A stretch of 24,358 nucleotides of DNA from an uncultured Chitinophagaceae bacterium (GTDB lineage Bacteria > Bacteroidota > Bacteroidia > Chitinophagales > Chitinophagaceae). How positions within the stretch are numbered: the first letter of the stretch is position 1; each line of letters opens with the position of its first letter. Location: assembly GCA_946885665.1 (NCBI GenBank), contig CAMPGT010000026.1, positions 1-24,358 of the forward strand. Reading direction: 5' to 3'. Below are positions 7,345-15,633 of the stretch, piece after piece. The translations under genes were made by a program, and so were the position numbers. The notes beneath the pieces are model-generated. The model did no database searches. It worked only from the letters and a program-made list of their open reading frames with translations, and was not told the DNA's origin.

Positions 7345-9141
7345 ATGGCAAAGGTAACCGTATATCATAAGATATCTGGACTGATCATAGTTTTCATCGC
7401 CCTCTCGACGGTTTCTTCCGCCCAGTATTTATTGAAATTTGAGCCGGTGGATAGAGACAGCGTTTTTGTGAAGGATACGCTCAGGCTCAAACATACTTTT
7501 TCCGACAGGCAATCGTGTACAAATTATGTCAACGAACTGCCGGCGTTGCTCCGGTCGAAGGGATACCCATCGGCTTCCGTTGATAGCATCTATTATGACA
7601 GCACCACTACCACCTGTGTGTTGTACATCGGGGATGCCCTTACCTACACCTTCCTCGAAACCGATTCGATTGACGGCAGCATCCTGACGGCTGCAGGTTG
7701 GTATGGCAGGCCGAAGAAAGCCGTCAGTATCAGCCAGGTGCATGCCCTGCAGGAACGTATGCTCGACTACCTCGAGAATAATGGATACCCTTTTGCCAGC
7801 GTTTCGCTCGACAGCATCAGGTTCGTATCCGATAGCATGTTTGCAAAGCTCAAACTCGAGAAGGGGCCGTTGTATAAAATAGACAGCATCAGGAACATGG
7901 GCACCGCCTCGGTTTCACCGGCGTTTCTCCAGCAGTTTTTGGGTGTTAAAAATGGCAGCATTTACCGAAAAGAAAAGCTGCAACAGATCAGCTCGCGGAT
8001 CAGGGAGCTTCCTTATGTCGAAGAAAGACAACCGTGGGACCTTACCCTGCTCGGAACGGGTTCCATACTTAACGTGTACCTGTACCCGAAAAAGAGCAGC
8101 GAGATAAATGTGCTGGTGGGGCTGTTGCCGGCCAACGAGCAATTAGCCAACAATAAAATGCTCGTTACCGGCGAGGCGAACATCAATCTCAAAAATTCGC
8201 TGGGAGGAGGTGAAACGATCGGGTTGAACTGGCAACAACTGCAGGTGAAATCGCCAAGGCTGAACATCCTTTTCCAGCAACCCTACCTGTTCGGTTCGCC
8301 ATTTGGCATGAACTTCAATTTCGACCTCCTGAAGAAGGATTCATCTTATGTCAACATTGGTATCCTGCTCGGCGCGGCCTATGCCGTTTCCACCACACAA
8401 ACCGGCAGCGTTTTTATTCAGCGGCTCGCCACCAACCTGCTTACGGTTGATACGTTTTCGGTAAAGAACAACCGCAGGCTGCCGCCTGAGGGCGACGTCA
8501 GCTCAACAAATCTTGGCGCGACTTACGAATGGCTCACCACCGATTACCGGTTCAACCCAAGGAAAGGAAATGAACTGAGCATTACGGCTTCCGCAGGGAT
8601 GCGAAACATCAAAAAAAACAATGTGATCCTCAAACTTTATGACGACAGTGAGCCTTCATTCGACTTCAACCGCCTGTACGACACTTTTAAGCTGAAGAGC
8701 TACCAGTTCAGGATAAAGTTGCGCGCCGTTCATTACTTTCCGATAAGCAGGGCATCAACGTTAAAGGCCGCGCTTAGCGGCGGATGGTTTCAATCGCCTT
8801 CTGTTTTCCGCAATGAACTATTCCAGATTGGCGGTTACAAGTTGCTGAGAGGATTTGATGAAGAAAGCATTTTCAGTTCAGCTTACGGCGTGGCCACGGC
8901 AGAATACCGGTATCTTCTCGGCCAAAATTCGTTTTTGTCTGCTTTCATCGATTATGGTTCATCGAAGAATGTGCTGGTGGAAACAAAACCCAATAGCTCG
9001 TTTCTGGGAACCGGATTGGGAATGGCATTCGAGACGAAAGCAGGCATTTTCAACATCACCTACGCCGTCGGCAAACGCGACGGTGATAAATTCAATCTCC
9101 GGCAATCGAAGATTCACCTGGGTTACGTCAACTATTTTTAA
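7345..9141 (+). CDS. BamA/TamA-like Omp85-superfamily outer-membrane protein
   Basis: A 598-residue outer-membrane protein. The signal peptide ends at VSSA/Q (residue about 26). The periplasmic part (about 27-260) contains POTRA-like modules, the last running from KGPLYKIDSIRNMG to about NVYLYPK. The barrel follows, with the conserved loop-6 type LRGF motif in GGYKLLRGFDEESIF and a final aromatic strand ending YVNYF. Omp85 proteins insert or translocate other proteins or lipids at the outer membrane. BamA itself normally has five POTRAs and about 800 or more residues, so this shorter form is more like TamA or a specialised paralogue than the essential BamA. It starts a probable operon with the DUF4271 gene 42 bases downstream. 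Confidence 0.82.
   Translation: MAKVTVYHKISGLIIVFIALSTVSSAQYLLKFEPVDRDSVFVKDTLRLKHTFSDRQSCTNYVNELPALLRSKGYPSASVDSIYYDSTTTTCVLYIGDALTYTFLETDSIDGSILTAAGWYGRPKKAVSISQVHALQERMLDYLENNGYPFASVSLDSIRFVSDSMFAKLKLEKGPLYKIDSIRNMGTASVSPAFLQQFLGVKNGSIYRKEKLQQISSRIRELPYVEERQPWDLTLLGTGSILNVYLYPKKSSEINVLVGLLPANEQLANNKMLVTGEANINLKNSLGGGETIGLNWQQLQVKSPRLNILFQQPYLFGSPFGMNFNFDLLKKDSSYVNIGILLGAAYAVSTTQTGSVFIQRLATNLLTVDTFSVKNNRRLPPEGDVSSTNLGATYEWLTTDYRFNPRKGNELSITASAGMRNIKKNNVILKLYDDSEPSFDFNRLYDTFKLKSYQFRIKLRAVHYFPISRASTLKAALSGGWFQSPSVFRNELFQIGGYKLLRGFDEESIFSSAYGVATAEYRYLLGQNSFLSAFIDYGSSKNVLVETKPNSSFLGTGLGMAFETKAGIFNITYAVGKRDGDKFNLRQSKIHLGYVNYF
7349..7356 (-). promoter_or_regulatory. TAnnTTTG box for hemW
   Basis: On the minus strand TACCTTTG (a full TAnnTTTG match) lies 27 bases upstream of the hemW ATG, inside the first codons of the divergent Omp85-like gene. 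This distance allows a short normal leader. No good -33 element is visible. Confidence 0.35.
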
Positions 9142-9183
9142 ATGTGCAAGGAATAGTATTTTCGCACAAGCAAATTTTATTGA

Positions 9184-10161
9184 TTGAAATATTTCGCTGC
9201 ATTTTCCCTCGCTTTATTTGCTTGCTTCTTTCAACTATCCGCACAAAACGCGTCGGACTCCATATTGCGGGCGAGAGCAGATTCTGTAAGGATAAAGGAT
9301 TCGCTTGGGCGGATACAGAAAACCAAAGACAGTTTACTGCAGATTACGCAGGCCGGTATCGCAAGGGCCGCCGACTCTGTCCGTAAGATAGTGAGGGAAA
9401 GAAGAAAAAGGATCTATGCGAATTTTCAGGAAGCCGTTAAAGAGAACCCCTATTTTAATGTGAACCGGCCCGCGCTCCGGCAGGGCATAGAAATCAGGAG
9501 CCGTGAAAACAGGGACGCATTCTTTTATTTTGTTATTGGCCTCGTACTGTACTTCGCGCTGATGCGGCTTATTTTTTTCAAGTACGTCAGCACCATGTTC
9601 ACCTTGTTTTTCAGGGCTACGCTGCGACAGCAGCAGTTAAGGGAGCAATTGCTGCAGGCGCCGCTCCCGGCGCTGCTGATCAATATCTTTTTCATCATCA
9701 GCGCCGCCACTTATTGCACGTTTCTCGCCGATTACTATCACCTCGAGTTTGCCGATAATTTCTGGACAACCCTCCTTTATGCAATTATTCTCATCGCCGG
9801 TATCTACCTGGTGAAGTTTATCTTTCTGAATGCGGTCGGGTGGATATTCGGCATCAGCCACGTTACCGATACGTACATTTTCATTGTGTTTCTCATCAAC
9901 AAAATGATCGGGATCTTCCTGTTGCCCTTCATCGCATTGCTCGCTTTTCCCACACCCGGGCTGGTGAAACCGGTGATCACAGTCTCTTATATCCTGGTTG
10001 GCGGGATGTTATTGTATCGTTTCGTAATTTCGTACAGACCAGTCAGAAATGAAATAAAACTAAGCCGTTTCCATTTTTTTATTTACCTTTGCGCCTTCGA
10101 AATAGCACCTCTTCTCTTGATTTACAAGGTGTTATTGGCCTTTATGATACGCAGTTCATAA
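9184..10161 (+). CDS. DUF4271 family membrane protein, TTG start
   Basis: A 325-residue protein of unknown function. Residues 1-20 form a signal peptide ending QLSA/Q. A charged, Arg/Lys/Asp-rich helical segment (about 25-110) follows. Then come about six membrane segments, near 112-132, 162-183, 194-216, 229-255, 262-283 and 296-320. The layout and the position just before hemD fit the DUF4271 family, a Bacteroidota-specific group. The start codon is TTG. The codon directly before it is TGA, no ATG occurs in frame until residue 127, and the signal peptide begins right at the TTG, so the start is well fixed. It is 42 bases after the Omp85-like stop and 23 before the hemD start. I know no established function. 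Confidence 0.82.
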   Translation: MKYFAAFSLALFACFFQLSAQNASDSILRARADSVRIKDSLGRIQKTKDSLLQITQAGIARAADSVRKIVRERRKRIYANFQEAVKENPYFNVNRPALRQGIEIRSRENRDAFFYFVIGLVLYFALMRLIFFKYVSTMFTLFFRATLRQQQLREQLLQAPLPALLINIFFIISAATYCTFLADYYHLEFADNFWTTLLYAIILIAGIYLVKFIFLNAVGWIFGISHVTDTYIFIVFLINKMIGIFLLPFIALLAFPTPGLVKPVITVSYILVGGMLLYRFVISYRPVRNEIKLSRFHFFIYLCAFEIAPLLLIYKVLLAFMIRSS

Positions 10162-10184
10162 CTTATAAATCCATACTTCGAAAT

Positions 10185-10982
10185 ATGGTTAAAAACGGGG
10201 TAAACAATAACATTACTTTAACGAAGGTTAGGAACGTCCTGATCACCCAGCCCAGGCCTGAGACAGAAAGGTCCCCCTATTTCGAGCTTGCCAGGAAATT
10301 CAACCTTAGCCTTGACTTTCATCCTTTTATACGAGTAGAAGGTATCCCGGCAAAAGAATTTCGCAAGCAAAAAATAGAAATTTCGTGTTACACAGCGGTT
10401 GTTTTCACCAGCCGCAACGCAATCGACCATTTCTTCCGGATGTGCGAAGAACTGAAGGTTTCGGTGTCGCAGGATACCAAGTATTTCTGCATTACGGAGT
10501 CGGTGGCGCTTTACCTGCAGAAGTTCATTCTTTACAGGAAAAGGAAAGTGTTCTTTGGCGCCGATGGCACCAACAAGAGCATGTTCGATGTCATCAACAA
10601 GCACAAGGAAAACGAAAAGTTCCTTTATCCCTGCTCCGAAAATCAACAGGATAACGAAATCGTGAATTGGCTTAAGACCAATAACTGCGGATTTGCAACA
10701 CCATTTATGTACCGCACCATCAGCAACGATGTGCGCGATGTTATTGGCAATAAGAATTATGACATCATCTGTTTTTTCACGCCGAGCGGTGTAAAGAGCC
10801 TTTTCGACAGTTTTCCCGGCTTCGCCCAAAATGGAACACGCTTCGGCGCATTCGGCAACAACACATCCCGGGCCCTGGAGAATGCCGGACTGACGCTCGA
10901 CATTAAAGCGCCCCTCCCGCAGGCCCCCTCGATGGTGGCGGCACTTGAACAATACCTGGCAACCTTCCTCAAGAAGAAATAG
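10185..10982 (+). CDS. hemD: Probable uroporphyrinogen-III synthase
   Basis: A 265-residue cytoplasmic enzyme that would close hydroxymethylbilane into uroporphyrinogen III, the committed step to heme and sirohaem. Two alternating alpha/beta domains are visible. Segments typical of the weakly conserved HemD family are VLITQPRPETERSPYFELA near the N-terminus, AVVFTSRNAIDHFF in the middle, and YDIICFFTPSGVKSLF with FGAFGNNTSRALENAG near the end, the last being the best conserved ('a.iG..Ta.al...G'). I chose ATG 10185. An ORF open from a TTG at 10089 would overlap the DUF4271 gene by 73 bases. The family is divergent, so the call rests on these motifs and the DUF4271 neighbour. Confidence 0.82.
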   Translation: MVKNGVNNNITLTKVRNVLITQPRPETERSPYFELARKFNLSLDFHPFIRVEGIPAKEFRKQKIEISCYTAVVFTSRNAIDHFFRMCEELKVSVSQDTKYFCITESVALYLQKFILYRKRKVFFGADGTNKSMFDVINKHKENEKFLYPCSENQQDNEIVNWLKTNNCGFATPFMYRTISNDVRDVIGNKNYDIICFFTPSGVKSLFDSFPGFAQNGTRFGAFGNNTSRALENAGLTLDIKAPLPQAPSMVAALEQYLATFLKKK

Positions 10983-11058
10983 GAAAGTTACTGTCGGCAG
11001 TTTAATGTTACATTCGCCGGATGACTTTCGCTGGCTCCGTTATTGCATTTATATTGCC

Positions 11059-11086
11059 ATCGGCTCATCGCCGATAACGGCCGTTA
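11059..11086. promoter_or_regulatory. Adjacent inverted repeats upstream of the yyaL-like gene
   Basis: ATCGGC-tcatc-GCCGAT (11059-11075) is a perfect hairpin that abuts a 12-base perfect palindrome, TAACGGCCGTTA (11075-11086). The pair lies in the 143-base gap between hemD and the next gene, about 40 bases before that gene's ATG. No T-run follows, so an intrinsic terminator is unlikely. A leader hairpin or an operator is possible. Nothing else recognisable is in this gap. Confidence 0.3.
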
Positions 11087-11125
11087 ACCATCACCGTAAC
11101 CGACGAATCTGCCAACTTCAAGCCA

Positions 11126-13177
11126 ATGCCAACAAATCGTCTTGTCAACGAAACCAGTCCCTATCTTCTTCAGCATGCGCATAATCCGGTTAACTGGTAC
11201 CCGTGGGGCGAAGAGGCACTCAATAAAGCAATTGCCGACGATAAACCACTGCTGGTAAGTATCGGCTATGCCGCCTGCCACTGGTGTCATGTGATGGAGC
11301 GCGAAAGTTTTGAAGACGAAGAAACGGCGGCACTGATGAACGAGCATTTCATCAACATTAAAATTGACAGGGAAGAGCGGCCCGACCTCGACCACATTTA
11401 TATGGACGCCGTTCAGGCAATCAGTGGCAGCGGTGGCTGGCCGCTCAACGTTTTCCTTACACCGGACCGGAAGCCTTTTTACGGCGGAACCTATTTTCCT
11501 CCTCGCCCGGCTTACAACCGGGCATCGTGGAAAGATATTCTGACGGGCGTTGCCGACGCCTTTAAAAACAAAAGATTCCAGATCGAGGCACAGGCCGAAA
11601 ACCTGGTTGCCCACATTACCGAGTCCAATAACTTTGGTATTTCGGCGGGTCGCTCCAACGCCGGCAGACTATTTTCCGACGAAGAGCTGAACGAAATGAC
11701 CGCGAATGTGCTGAAAACGGCCGACACGGTCAACGGCGGTTTCGGGAGGGCGCCGAAGTTCCCGCAAACCTTTACCATCCGCTTCCTCCTGCACAATTTT
11801 TTTTACTCGCACAATGAAGATGCACTACGGCAGGCATGCCTCAGCCTCGACAAAATGATCGAGGGCGGTATTAATGACCAGTTGGGTGGAGGCTTTGCGA
11901 GGTATTCGACCGACGATACCTGGCTAGTGCCGCATTTTGAAAAGATGCTCTATGATAATGCGTTTTTGGTAACGACCATGAGCGAGGCCTACCAACTCAC
12001 TTCAAATGAAAAATATCTTAATGCGATTCGGTCCACACTTGATTTTACGGAACGGGAACTGATGTCGGCGGAAGGCGGCTTCTATTCAGCGCTCGATGCC
12101 GACAGCGAAGGGGTGGAGGGAAGGTTTTATGTTTGGACAAAAAGCGAGATCGACGCGCTCCTGGGCGATCATGCTGATGTTTTCAACAGGTTTTATGGCG
12201 TTACAGCGAACGGCAACTGGGAACATTCGAATATTTTGCACGTCACGCTATCGAAAGAAGACTTTGCCCGTAATAATAACATTGGGCTGCCCGAGCTTGA
12301 AAGTATATTGCGGGAATCGGCGGAAAAGCTGCTGCTGGAGCGAAACCAGAGGGAGAGGCCGTTAACCGATGATAAGATACTGCTGGGATGGAACGCGATG
12401 ATGAATACCGCCTATTGCAAGGCTTTTGCTGCTACGGGCATCGAAAAATACCGGTTGCTGGCGGTAGCAAACATGGAATTTTTATTGGAGAAATTCAGCG
12501 ACGGTTCGGAGGGAGGCTTCTTTCACAGTTACAAGGGGGAGGCGCGGTATCCCGCGTTTCTGGATGATTACGCCCAGCTTATACACGCGCTGTTGCATCT
12601 GCAGGAGATTACCGCGGATTCAACATATTTGGGAAAGGTAAAAACTTTGATAAAATGGTGTATTGACCATTTCAGTGAACCGGAAACAGGCTATTTTTAT
12701 TTTACAAACGATCAACAGCAGGATGTGATAGTCAGGAAGAGGGAGTTGTACGACGGTGCTGTGCCCTCCGGTAATTCTTTAATGGCATGGAATTTAGTTT
12801 ATTCTGGCGTTGTATTTGATAACGCCGATTGGCGGGAAAGGGCATTTTTGATGTGTTCCGGACTAAAGGAGGTGGTTCAGAAGTACCCTGGTTCTTTTGG
12901 GATCTGGGCGCTGGTAATGCAGGCGCTGTCGAAAGGCATCCCCGAAATTGCCGCGGTTGGAGGGAATCTCGACACTGTTTTAAAGGAGTTGTTGTCTACT
13001 TTCATACCCTTCAGGATCATACAATCCTCACCCTCGGAGTCTAAGGATTTCCCCTTATTGGAAGGGAAACCTTCTTCCACTGAAACCATGATCTACCTAT
13101 GTAAAGACTATTCTTGTCAAACACCTGTAAATGAGGTTACTGCGTTCAGGGAAATGCTGTTTAGGATGTTTAAATAA
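11126..13177 (+). CDS. YyaL/SPATA20-type thioredoxin-domain protein (DUF255)
   Basis: A 683-residue, apparently cytoplasmic protein. The N-terminal thioredoxin-like domain (about 1-165) carries the family signature [21 protein letters not shown] and a CHWC active site at C51-C54 within [16 protein letters not shown]. The [12 protein letters not shown] and GGTYFPP blocks follow. The rest is an all-helical six-hairpin-like domain, with [31 protein letters not shown] and later GFFHSYK and [16 protein letters not shown]. The length is normal for the family. Members (bacterial YyaL, mammalian SPATA20) are widely conserved, but the biochemical role is not settled. A redox function is suggested by CxxC and a carbohydrate-type fold by the C-terminal domain. 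No signal peptide is seen. It appears to stand alone. Confidence 0.92.
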   Translation: MPTNRLVNETSPYLLQHAHNPVNWYPWGEEALNKAIADDKPLLVSIGYAACHWCHVMERESFEDEETAALMNEHFINIKIDREERPDLDHIYMDAVQAISGSGGWPLNVFLTPDRKPFYGGTYFPPRPAYNRASWKDILTGVADAFKNKRFQIEAQAENLVAHITESNNFGISAGRSNAGRLFSDEELNEMTANVLKTADTVNGGFGRAPKFPQTFTIRFLLHNFFYSHNEDALRQACLSLDKMIEGGINDQLGGGFARYSTDDTWLVPHFEKMLYDNAFLVTTMSEAYQLTSNEKYLNAIRSTLDFTERELMSAEGGFYSALDADSEGVEGRFYVWTKSEIDALLGDHADVFNRFYGVTANGNWEHSNILHVTLSKEDFARNNNIGLPELESILRESAEKLLLERNQRERPLTDDKILLGWNAMMNTAYCKAFAATGIEKYRLLAVANMEFLLEKFSDGSEGGFFHSYKGEARYPAFLDDYAQLIHALLHLQEITADSTYLGKVKTLIKWCIDHFSEPETGYFYFTNDQQQDVIVRKRELYDGAVPSGNSLMAWNLVYSGVVFDNADWRERAFLMCSGLKEVVQKYPGSFGIWALVMQALSKGIPEIAAVGGNLDTVLKELLSTFIPFRIIQSSPSESKDFPLLEGKPSSTETMIYLCKDYSCQTPVNEVTAFREMLFRMFK

Positions 13178-13250
13178 TGCTGTTGTTTTATATGAATGAG
13201 ATACAATATTTGCTTACCCTGACCGTTTATTCATATGGCTGATCGTGTTA

Positions 13251-13281
13251 TTTGCAGTTTTAATTTTAAATTCTAAACTTG
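13251..13281 (+). promoter_or_regulatory. Putative Bacteroidota promoter for gldK
   Basis: TTTG at 13251-13254 is followed, after exactly 19 bases, by TAAACTTG (13274-13281), a 7/8 match to the TAnnTTTG -7 element. Transcription would start near 13288, about 40 bases before the gldK ATG at 13329. This supports that start over in-frame codons farther upstream. It is the only place in the window where I see a perfect -33, the usual spacing and a good -7 together. Confidence 0.5.
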
Positions 13282-13328
13282 TGATGAAGTCGGTATCAAA
13301 TAAAATTTGCCCAATACCCGCTAATATT

Positions 13329-14615
13329 ATGAAAACGAAAAACCTGACCGCATTTCTGATCCTTGCTGTGGCATTGTCCACGGTTGGTTGCGGTAAACTC
13401 TTGAAAAAGTCCTCCAAGGGCTTACCGAACGACGGTCAGCTACATGGTGTTGCCCCGGGAAGCAAGTACAATTTAACCAAGCCCCCTGGAATGGTTTACA
13501 TACCGCCCGGAACTTTTCATATGGGTCCCAGCGATGAAGATGTAAATTATGCCTACACTGCACGTAACAAGCAAGTTTCTATCAACGGTTTCTGGATGGA
13601 TGCCACCGAAATCACCAACAACGAGTACCGCCAGTTCGTGAATTGGGTGAGGGACTCGACTGCTGCTGTCCTGATGCAACTGGGCAAGGAAGTGGACGGA
13701 CGTTTTACCATCGACTGGAAAAAGGCACAAACCATCAAATGGAACGACAAATCGACCATTGAAAAGGTTGACCAGATGATCCTGTCTCCCGACAACAGGA
13801 TCTTCGGCAAAAAAGATATCGACCCTTCGAAGCTGATCTATCATTCTGAAACATTCAACCTGAAGGAAGCCTCGAAGAGAGAAAACGCAAACAAGCCACG
13901 TTCGATGTTCATCATCAAGCGCGACGAAAGGATATATCCCGATACGCTTGTTTGGATACGCGACTTCACTTATTCGTATAACGAACCGGCTACAAAAAGA
14001 TATTTTTCACATCCTGCATTCGGTAACTACCCGGTTGTTGGTGTGAACTGGAAACAGGCAACCGCCTTCTGCGAATGGAGAACGCATTACCTGAACTCAT
14101 ACCTCGAATCCAAGAAAAGAACCACGGAATCGGATTTCCGCCTGCCAACAGAAGCAGAATGGGAATATGCAGCACGTGGCGGCCGTTCACAGTCGATGTT
14201 CCCCTGGGGTAACTACTACCTGAGAAACAAAAAAGGATGCCTCCTGGCAAACTTTAAACCGGGTCGTGGTAACTACCCTGAAGATGGCGGCTTCTACACC
14301 GTACGTGCCGATGCTTACTGGCCCAACGATTTCGGCCTGTATTGCATGGCGGGTAACGTTGCAGAATGGACCTCTTCATTATATTATGAAGGCGCCTATA
14401 ACTTCCAGCACGACATGAACCCTGACATCCGTTACAGCGCGAAGGATTCTGATCCCCCGAGAATGAAACGCAAGGTTATTCGCGGAGGTAGCTGGAAAGA
14501 TGTGGGTTATTACCTGCAAACAAGCACTCGTACCTATGAATACCAGGACACCACCAAGTCCTACATCGGGTTTCGTTGTGTAATTGATTTACCGCCGACT
14601 CAGAAAAAGAAATAA
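13329..14615 (+). CDS. gldK: Type IX secretion/gliding ring lipoprotein GldK (PorK)
   Basis: A 428-residue outer-membrane lipoprotein. With GldN it forms the periplasmic ring of the type IX secretion system. The signal peptide ends in a lipobox (LSTVGC) with the lipidated cysteine at residue 21, which fixes the start; in-frame codons up to 84 bases upstream would bury it. The rest is a formylglycine-generating-enzyme/sulfatase-modifying-factor fold. It shows MVYIPPGTFHMG (55-66), YPVVGVNWKQATAFCEWR (234-251), FRLPTEAEWEYAARGG (270-285), GNVAEWTSS (342-350), RKVIRGGSWKD (381-391) and IGFRCV (413-418). The catalytic cysteine pair of true FGE enzymes is not evident, as expected for a structural role. 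An insert of about 125 residues (104-228) separates the first conserved blocks. It is separated from gldL by 150 bases holding a hairpin. Confidence 0.95.
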   Translation: MKTKNLTAFLILAVALSTVGCGKLLKKSSKGLPNDGQLHGVAPGSKYNLTKPPGMVYIPPGTFHMGPSDEDVNYAYTARNKQVSINGFWMDATEITNNEYRQFVNWVRDSTAAVLMQLGKEVDGRFTIDWKKAQTIKWNDKSTIEKVDQMILSPDNRIFGKKDIDPSKLIYHSETFNLKEASKRENANKPRSMFIIKRDERIYPDTLVWIRDFTYSYNEPATKRYFSHPAFGNYPVVGVNWKQATAFCEWRTHYLNSYLESKKRTTESDFRLPTEAEWEYAARGGRSQSMFPWGNYYLRNKKGCLLANFKPGRGNYPEDGGFYTVRADAYWPNDFGLYCMAGNVAEWTSSLYYEGAYNFQHDMNPDIRYSAKDSDPPRMKRKVIRGGSWKDVGYYLQTSTRTYEYQDTTKSYIGFRCVIDLPPTQKKK

Positions 14616-14653
14616 TTCTTTATAAGAAAAATTTTAGTAAAGTATTACCGTTT

Positions 14654-14690
14654 AAAATTCAGCTACCTTAACAAACAGGTAGCTAATTTT
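14654..14690 (+). terminator. Terminator-like hairpin between gldK and gldL
   Basis: AGCTACCT (14661-14668), loop TAACAAAC, AGGTAGCT (14677-14684) form a perfect 8-bp stem. Flanking AAAATT (14654-14659) and AATTTT (14685-14690) extend it to 14 bp with one bulged C at 14660. The A-tract/hairpin/T-tract layout is that of an intrinsic terminator or attenuator, although the T-tract is short. It begins 39 bases after the gldK stop. It could also stabilise the gldK mRNA end or mark a processing site. Confidence 0.6.
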
Positions 14691-14700
14691 GATGTGAACC

Positions 14701-14730
14701 TTTTATAAAAAAACCATCAACTTACATTTT
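14701..14730 (+). promoter_or_regulatory. Weak candidate promoter for gldL
   Basis: TACATTTT at 14723-14730 matches TAnnTTTG at 7 of 8 positions, with a TTTT (14701-14704) 18 bases upstream in place of TTTG. Transcription would begin near 14737, about 30 bases before the gldL ATG. The match is weak in an AT-rich region. It is listed because a promoter is expected here if the preceding hairpin terminates transcription. Confidence 0.25.
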
Positions 14731-14765
14731 TAAAATCCGTTCCTAAACCTAAAAAAACTTTAATT

Positions 14766-15539
14766 ATGGCTGGAGTTTCAAAATCCACAGAAAGAATTGT
14801 AAACGTGATCGTGTGTATGGGTGCAGCAATTGTAATATTTGGTGCATGGCAAAAAATCACACATCAGCCCCTGGCTGACTTTTTCCTTACAGCAGGATTG
14901 ATCACGGAAGCCGTGATATTCGTAGTATACGCTTTCCTCCCGCCTCCGGGTTCGGAGATGCATGCAATTGCGGAAGCGCTGCCGAAGATGGCAGGCAATG
15001 CCAACAACTCGGGTAATCCGGCCCTTGCAAAAATGGACAAGATGATGCAGGAAGCCGGCATCAATCCTGAGAATCTCGGCCGCCTGAGCGAAAGCTTTAA
15101 GAAACTGGGAACGCAGGTTGACAAGATCGCCGATGTATCGGATGTCGTGAAATCTACCAGCGACTATGCAGCCAAAACGAAAGAAGCTACAGCCGCTCTC
15201 GATACCATGAAGAATGCCTACACAGGAGCTGCAACGACGCTTGGACATTTCAACGCCGCTTCCGACAGTACCAAGAATTTCCATGAGCAGGTGCAGGTGC
15301 TGACAAAAAATTTAGGTTCGCTGAACGCCATATATGAACTGGAACTCCAGGATACTAACAATCACCTGAAAGCAATGAACAGCTTTTACGGTCATCTCAC
15401 CAATGCTTCGCAGACGATGCAGAACAGCGTTGACGATGCCAAGAAAGCACATGAGCAGATCGCTAAGCTTGCCGGTAACCTGAGCAGCCTGAATACCGTT
15501 TATGGTAACATGTTGTCGGCTATGCAGGGAAGGCAGTAA
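14766..15539 (+). CDS. gldL: Type IX secretion/gliding motor protein GldL (PorL)
   Basis: A 257-residue inner-membrane protein, the stator-like partner of GldM in the proton-driven motor that powers type IX secretion and gliding. There are two transmembrane helices (about 11-28 and 38-58) joined by a short loop, QKITHQP. In the Flavobacterium protein a membrane-embedded glutamate and lysine are implicated in proton use. The matching residues here are E48 (in GLITEAVIF) and K30 (in QKITH), both present. The cytoplasmic part from about 60 is helical and coiled-coil-like, with repeated Leu-Asn-Ser patterns (KNLGSLNAIYELELQD and AGNLSSLNTVYGNML are internal near-repeats). It is somewhat longer than the roughly 215 residues I associate with the family. 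It is 94 bases before gldM, with no terminator between. Confidence 0.95.
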   Translation: MAGVSKSTERIVNVIVCMGAAIVIFGAWQKITHQPLADFFLTAGLITEAVIFVVYAFLPPPGSEMHAIAEALPKMAGNANNSGNPALAKMDKMMQEAGINPENLGRLSESFKKLGTQVDKIADVSDVVKSTSDYAAKTKEATAALDTMKNAYTGAATTLGHFNAASDSTKNFHEQVQVLTKNLGSLNAIYELELQDTNNHLKAMNSFYGHLTNASQTMQNSVDDAKKAHEQIAKLAGNLSSLNTVYGNMLSAMQGRQ

Positions 15540-15633
15540 TCGAAGCGTCCCGTATCCAGCCCCTAAAACAGCAAAGCTAACAACAGACAGGAGATTGAAC
15601 GTATTATTAAAAAACTGAAAAACCGAAATCCAC

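Noticed and set aside
10218..10952. 244-residue minus-strand ORF opposite hemD
   Set aside because: It is an antisense shadow without motifs; the hemD frame carries the conserved blocks.
13245..13328. Longer gldK ORF starting at 13245
   Set aside because: It would place 28 residues before the lipoprotein signal peptide and contain the promoter-like element at 13251-13281.
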